A stretch of 8,792 bases of DNA from an uncultured Kangiella sp. (lineage in GTDB: Bacteria > Pseudomonadota > Gammaproteobacteria > Enterobacterales > DSM-103792): assembly GCA_946481205.1 (NCBI GenBank), contig CAMLNB010000145.1, positions 1 to 8,792 on the forward strand, read 5' to 3'. A model generated the notes under the pieces. That model ran no database searches. It was given only the letters and a program-made list of their open reading frames with translations, and was not told where the DNA came from. Both the position numbers and the translations under genes were made by a program. Shown one piece after another: positions 6,616 through 8,792 of the stretch (positions are counted from its first letter, which is position 1; each line of letters begins with the position of its first letter).

Positions 6616-6891
6616 TCAAACTTCCAGGTATTCGGCGGTCTGCAGCGCGTTTTGTTCCGCGAAGGCCATGATTTCCTGAAACAGCTGGGGATGGCTGTCC
6701 GCCAGCGAAGGGTCAACCACCACGCCTTTCTGGCCGCTGATAATCACCGGCCGCAGCAGCGGCGAGTAATACATCCGACGGTTACGGAAAGTGCAGAGAT
6801 TGCCGCACATGCGCTCGGCCCAGTCACTAGGGCGGAACACGTCGCCGGATTCGGTAATGCCTTTGATGAGGAGTTTTTTGCTTGCGCTCAT
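6616..6891 (-). CDS. DUF3579 domain-containing protein
   Basis: This small cytoplasmic protein (91 residues) has no signal peptide or membrane segment. The N-terminal block LLIKGITESGDVFRPSDWAE (7-26) is the recognisable signature of DUF3579, a family of about 100 residues found in beta- and gammaproteobacteria whose biochemical role is unknown to me. Later features are a C29-x3-C33 pair, a basic stretch RNRRMYYSPLLRP (36-48), and an acidic helical C-terminus ending EYLEV. The ATG at 6889-6891 was chosen because the family block starts a few residues later. The frame stays open upstream to 7137, but that extension (82 residues) is not family-like and would overlap the msrP start. The ribosome binding site is weak (AGG, 4 nt before ATG). 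An extended -10 lies 55 nt upstream. Naming is from remembered family sequence. Confidence 0.8.
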   Translation of the reverse strand: MSASKKLLIKGITESGDVFRPSDWAERMCGNLCTFRNRRMYYSPLLRPVIISGQKGVVVDPSLADSHPQLFQEIMAFAEQNALQTAEYLEV

Positions 6892-6945
6892 GGTGCCTGA
6901 AAGGAAGGGCCGGAACCGCGAAACCCGGCGAAATGCGCCGGCGAC

Positions 6946-6954
6946 ACTATAGCA
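6946..6954 (-). promoter_or_regulatory. Extended -10 promoter candidate for the DUF3579 gene
   Basis: On the minus strand TG-C-TATAGT (6954-6946) is an extended -10 with 5 of 6 matches to TATAAT plus the upstream TG. No clear -35 is seen. Transcription would start near 6939. The 48-nt leader contains a 6-bp hairpin, CCGGCG (6925-6930) with CGCCGG (6936-6941). Confidence 0.45.
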
Positions 6955-7023
6955 GAGCGCAGCCGGGCCGGGTTTATCGGCTCGACCAAAGGTGGATAGC
7001 GCGTGCGCGACGGGGCCGTAATA

Positions 7024-7077
7024 TGACCAAATTTGTGGGTTGTAACGTAGACGTGTTTTGTTGGTCAAAACCCACGA
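7024..7077. repeat. Two interlocked inverted repeats upstream of msrP
   Basis: TGACCAA (7024-7030) has an exact inverted copy TTGGTCA (7061-7067). GTGGGTT (7035-7041) has an exact inverted copy AACCCAC (7069-7075), extendable to 9 bp with one G-T. The order is a-b-a'-b', so the two pairs interlock. In RNA this is an H-type pseudoknot topology; in DNA it gives two sites in each orientation for a regulator. It lies 26-79 nt before the msrP start, where no good sigma-70 promoter is visible. Confidence 0.55.
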
Positions 7078-7102
7078 TATCGATCCCATCGAGTGAACGA
7101 GC

Positions 7103-8071
7103 ATGCTGATCCGGATACCACCGCTCAACGAGCCCAAGCAGATTACCGACGAGTCGACCTATCTGGATCGCCGTCGCGTGCTGCAGTCACTGGGCCTGCT
7201 CGCTGTTGGCGGCGCATTGCCAACGTTGGCGCAGGCGGCGCCCGGCGCAGCGTTGCGCTTTCAGCCCGATAAACAGCGTAGCGCAACGCAATTGACCGAT
7301 GAGTCGGCCATTACCACCTACAACAATTTCTACGAGTTCGGCTTGGACAAGTCGGATCCGGCCAAGCGGGCCGGGCGCTTGAAAACCGAACCGTGGTCGG
7401 TCGTCGTCGAGGGGGAGGTCGCCAAACCCGGCCGTTATGCGCTGGAGGATTTGCTCAAAGGCGTGGCGCTGGAAGAGCGGGTTTATCGGATGCGCTGTGT
7501 CGAGGCGTGGTCGATGGTGATTCCGTGGGTTGGCATTTCTTTGGCCAGCCTGATCAAGCGTTTCGAACCGACCAGCAAAGCCAAATATGTCGCATTCCAA
7601 ACCCTGCATGACCCGGAGCAGATGCCAGGACAAAAGCCCGGTTTCCTCGGCTTTTCTTCGCTGCAATGGCCTTATGTCGAAGGGCTGCGGATGGATGAGG
7701 CCATGCACCCGTTAACGATCCTGGCGGTCGGTCTCTATGGCAAGACCTTGCTGCCGCAGAACGGCGCGCCATTGCGGTTGGTTGTGCCGTGGAAATACGG
7801 CTTCAAAGGCATCAAGTCGATTGTCCGGATCCGGTTTCAGGAGAACCTGCCGCCAACCAGTTGGAATCGCTCGGCGCCTGATGAGTACGGCTTCTATGCC
7901 AATGTGAACCCGGCTGTCGACCATCCGCGCTGGAGCCAGGCGCGCGAGCGGCGCATCTACAGCGGCTCGCTGTTCGGCGGGGTCGAGCGCATCGATACCT
8001 TGCCGTTCAATGGCTATGCCGATCAGGTCGCCAGCTTGTACCAAAGTCTCGATTTGCGGCGGAACTACTGA
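7103..8071 (+). CDS. msrP: Protein-methionine-sulfoxide reductase catalytic subunit MsrP (YedY)
   Basis: MsrP is the periplasmic molybdenum enzyme that reduces both R- and S-methionine sulfoxide in oxidised envelope proteins, taking electrons from the quinone pool through MsrQ. The 322-residue precursor has a Tat signal: RRRVLQSLG (23-31) fits RRxFLK, followed by a hydrophobic stretch and probable cleavage after AQA (45). The molybdopterin domain is typical. [13 protein letters not shown] is at 71-83. [14 protein letters not shown] (129-142) contains Cys132, the molybdenum thiolate ligand. [19 protein letters not shown] (223-241) and [13 protein letters not shown] (258-270) also match the family. 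Length and motifs agree with E. coli MsrP (334). Start ATG at 7103 has only a weak GAG upstream (7091-7093). msrQ begins 2 nt after the stop, so the pair is an operon. The gene diverges from DUF3579; regulation may involve the interlocked repeats upstream. Confidence 0.97.
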   Translation: MLIRIPPLNEPKQITDESTYLDRRRVLQSLGLLAVGGALPTLAQAAPGAALRFQPDKQRSATQLTDESAITTYNNFYEFGLDKSDPAKRAGRLKTEPWSVVVEGEVAKPGRYALEDLLKGVALEERVYRMRCVEAWSMVIPWVGISLASLIKRFEPTSKAKYVAFQTLHDPEQMPGQKPGFLGFSSLQWPYVEGLRMDEAMHPLTILAVGLYGKTLLPQNGAPLRLVVPWKYGFKGIKSIVRIRFQENLPPTSWNRSAPDEYGFYANVNPAVDHPRWSQARERRIYSGSLFGGVERIDTLPFNGYADQVASLYQSLDLRRNY

Positions 8072-8073
8072 CC

Positions 8074-8724
8074 ATGGCGGGATCACCAACCAGCGGGCAA
8101 TGGATTCGCTGGGGTCTGAAGCCGTTGTTATGGCTGTTGTTGTTGAGTCCGGCAACTTGGCTGATTTATGGCGCTGTCACGGCCAATCTCGGTGCCGACC
8201 CGCAGAAAACCATCGTCCACACTACCGGTGAATGGGCGCTATACAGCCTCTGGGCGACATTGACGGTCTCGCCCCTGCGGCGCTGGACCGGGCTGGCGCA
8301 GCTGTTGCTGGTTCGGCGGTTGCTGGGCCTGTTTAGCTTCTTCTACGCCTGTCTGCATATCACCTCCTATGTTCTGCTTTACATGCAGTTGGATTGGCTG
8401 ACGCTGGTGGAGGACTTGACCGAGCGGCCTTACATCATCGTTGGCTTTCTGGCCTTCCTCGGGCTCTGGCCGTTGGCGCTGACCTCGACTCAGGCTCAGA
8501 TGCGCCGGCTCGGCCGACGCTGGCGCCGCCTGCACCTGCTGGTTTACCCGGTTGCGATTCTGGTCTGGATTCATTATCTATGGCAGACAAAAGCTGATCT
8601 GAATCAGCCCCTTTTGCTTGGGCTTCTGCTAGGCTTCTTACTAGCGGTTCGTATTTACTGGTCTTGGCTGGCGCGCTCGTCGGGCGCCGGTCTCTCCCGT
8701 CAAGTCCCCGCAGCAGAAAAATAG
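8074..8724 (+). CDS. msrQ: MsrPQ system haem-binding membrane subunit MsrQ (YedZ)
   Basis: MsrQ is an inner-membrane b-type cytochrome of the ferric-reductase-like family that passes electrons from quinols to periplasmic MsrP. The 216-residue protein shows about six hydrophobic segments (near 14-35, 47-64, 81-104, 118-135, 152-170, 178-199). Candidate haem ligands are His95 (in CLHITSY), His154 (in RRLHLLVYPV) and His167 (in IHYLW), corresponding to the conserved E. coli histidines. The blocks GLGADP-like (39-43), RRLLGL (81-86) and LALTSTQAQMRRLGRRW (134-150) match the family. The start lies 2 nt after the msrP stop and probably relies on coupled translation, with GGA at 8061-8063 as a distant Shine-Dalgarno. 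The short hydrophilic tail after 200 is unremarkable. No terminator is seen between this gene and the promoter just downstream. Confidence 0.95.
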   Translation: MAGSPTSGQWIRWGLKPLLWLLLLSPATWLIYGAVTANLGADPQKTIVHTTGEWALYSLWATLTVSPLRRWTGLAQLLLVRRLLGLFSFFYACLHITSYVLLYMQLDWLTLVEDLTERPYIIVGFLAFLGLWPLALTSTQAQMRRLGRRWRRLHLLVYPVAILVWIHYLWQTKADLNQPLLLGLLLGFLLAVRIYWSWLARSSGAGLSRQVPAAEK

Positions 8725-8727
8725 CCC

Positions 8728-8755
8728 TTGCACCGGCGTTTCCGGGCCCTATAAT
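8728..8755 (+). promoter_or_regulatory. Strong sigma-70 promoter at the window edge, stable-RNA type
   Basis: TTGCAC (8728-8733, 4 of 6 to TTGACA) and a perfect TATAAT (8750-8755) are separated by 16 nt. The bases after the -10 (GCGCGCCCCGG) form a GC-rich discriminator, as at rRNA and tRNA promoters under stringent control. It starts only 4 nt after the msrQ stop and points out of the window, with transcription expected near 8762. The remaining 30 nt show no start codon with a ribosome binding site and no tRNA or rRNA sequence I recognise. Confidence 0.75.
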
Positions 8756-8792
8756 GCGCGCCCCGGCCGACGCCCTGTCCCTGACAAAACGT

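Noticed and set aside
7019..7024. TAATAT as a -10 box for msrP
   Set aside because: Only 4 of 6 matches to consensus and no -35 at 16-18 nt upstream; not strong enough to annotate.
6892..7137. N-terminal extension of the DUF3579 gene to 7137
   Set aside because: The extra 82 residues are not family-like, would run over the msrP start, and would cover the repeat-rich intergenic region and the candidate extended -10.
1..8792. A defence, mobile or otherwise new multi-gene system
   Set aside because: All recognisable genes are core housekeeping or envelope-repair families in a known neighbourhood. I see no transposase, integrase, toxin-antitoxin pair, reverse transcriptase, nuclease cassette or CRISPR-like array.

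Overview
The window looks like chromosomal core DNA from a gammaproteobacterium. Every gene with a recognisable family is of proteobacterial housekeeping type. The bamD / rluD-pgeF / clpB neighbourhood matches the yfiO-rluD-yfiH-clpB order known from Escherichia coli. GC content appears moderately high and codon use looks even across genes, by eye. I see no mobile element, phage gene, CRISPR array, tRNA or rRNA body.

Left part (1-3266): bamD (outer-membrane assembly lipoprotein) lies on the minus strand. It diverges from a plus-strand array of rluD (23S rRNA pseudouridine synthase), pgeF (peptidoglycan editing factor) and a PlsC-like lysophospholipid acyltransferase. The three plus-strand genes overlap end to start (11 nt, then ATGA), so they are very probably one transcript with coupled translation. 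The acyltransferase sits between pgeF and clpB, where E. coli has no gene, and carries an altered acyltransferase motif (PHG for PEG).

Middle (3267-6082): a long imperfect hairpin begins at the first base after the acyltransferase stop codon. It is followed by a near-consensus sigma-32 heat-shock promoter (CTTGAAA-N14-CCGCATCT) and a roughly 65-nt leader with an 11-bp direct repeat. Then comes a full-length clpB (858 aa disaggregase). A perfect 19-bp inverted repeat with A/T tracts ends clpB and the converging minus-strand gene.

Right part (6083-8792): two small minus-strand genes encode a secreted DUF4124 protein and a DUF3579 protein. They diverge from msrP-msrQ, the periplasmic molybdenum methionine-sulfoxide reductase and its haem membrane partner. 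The msrP upstream region has two interlocked inverted repeats. The window ends just after a strong sigma-70 promoter (TTGCAC-N16-TATAAT) with a GC-rich discriminator, of the kind seen at stable-RNA genes; its product lies outside the window.

Functionally the genes centre on envelope building and repair (BamD, PgeF, acyltransferase, MsrPQ), ribosome maturation (RluD) and protein quality control (ClpB). I do not see a convincing new multi-gene system. The most interesting points are regulatory: the heat-shock promoter and leader of clpB, the interlocked repeats before msrPQ, the acyltransferase motif and placement, and the terminal promoter.
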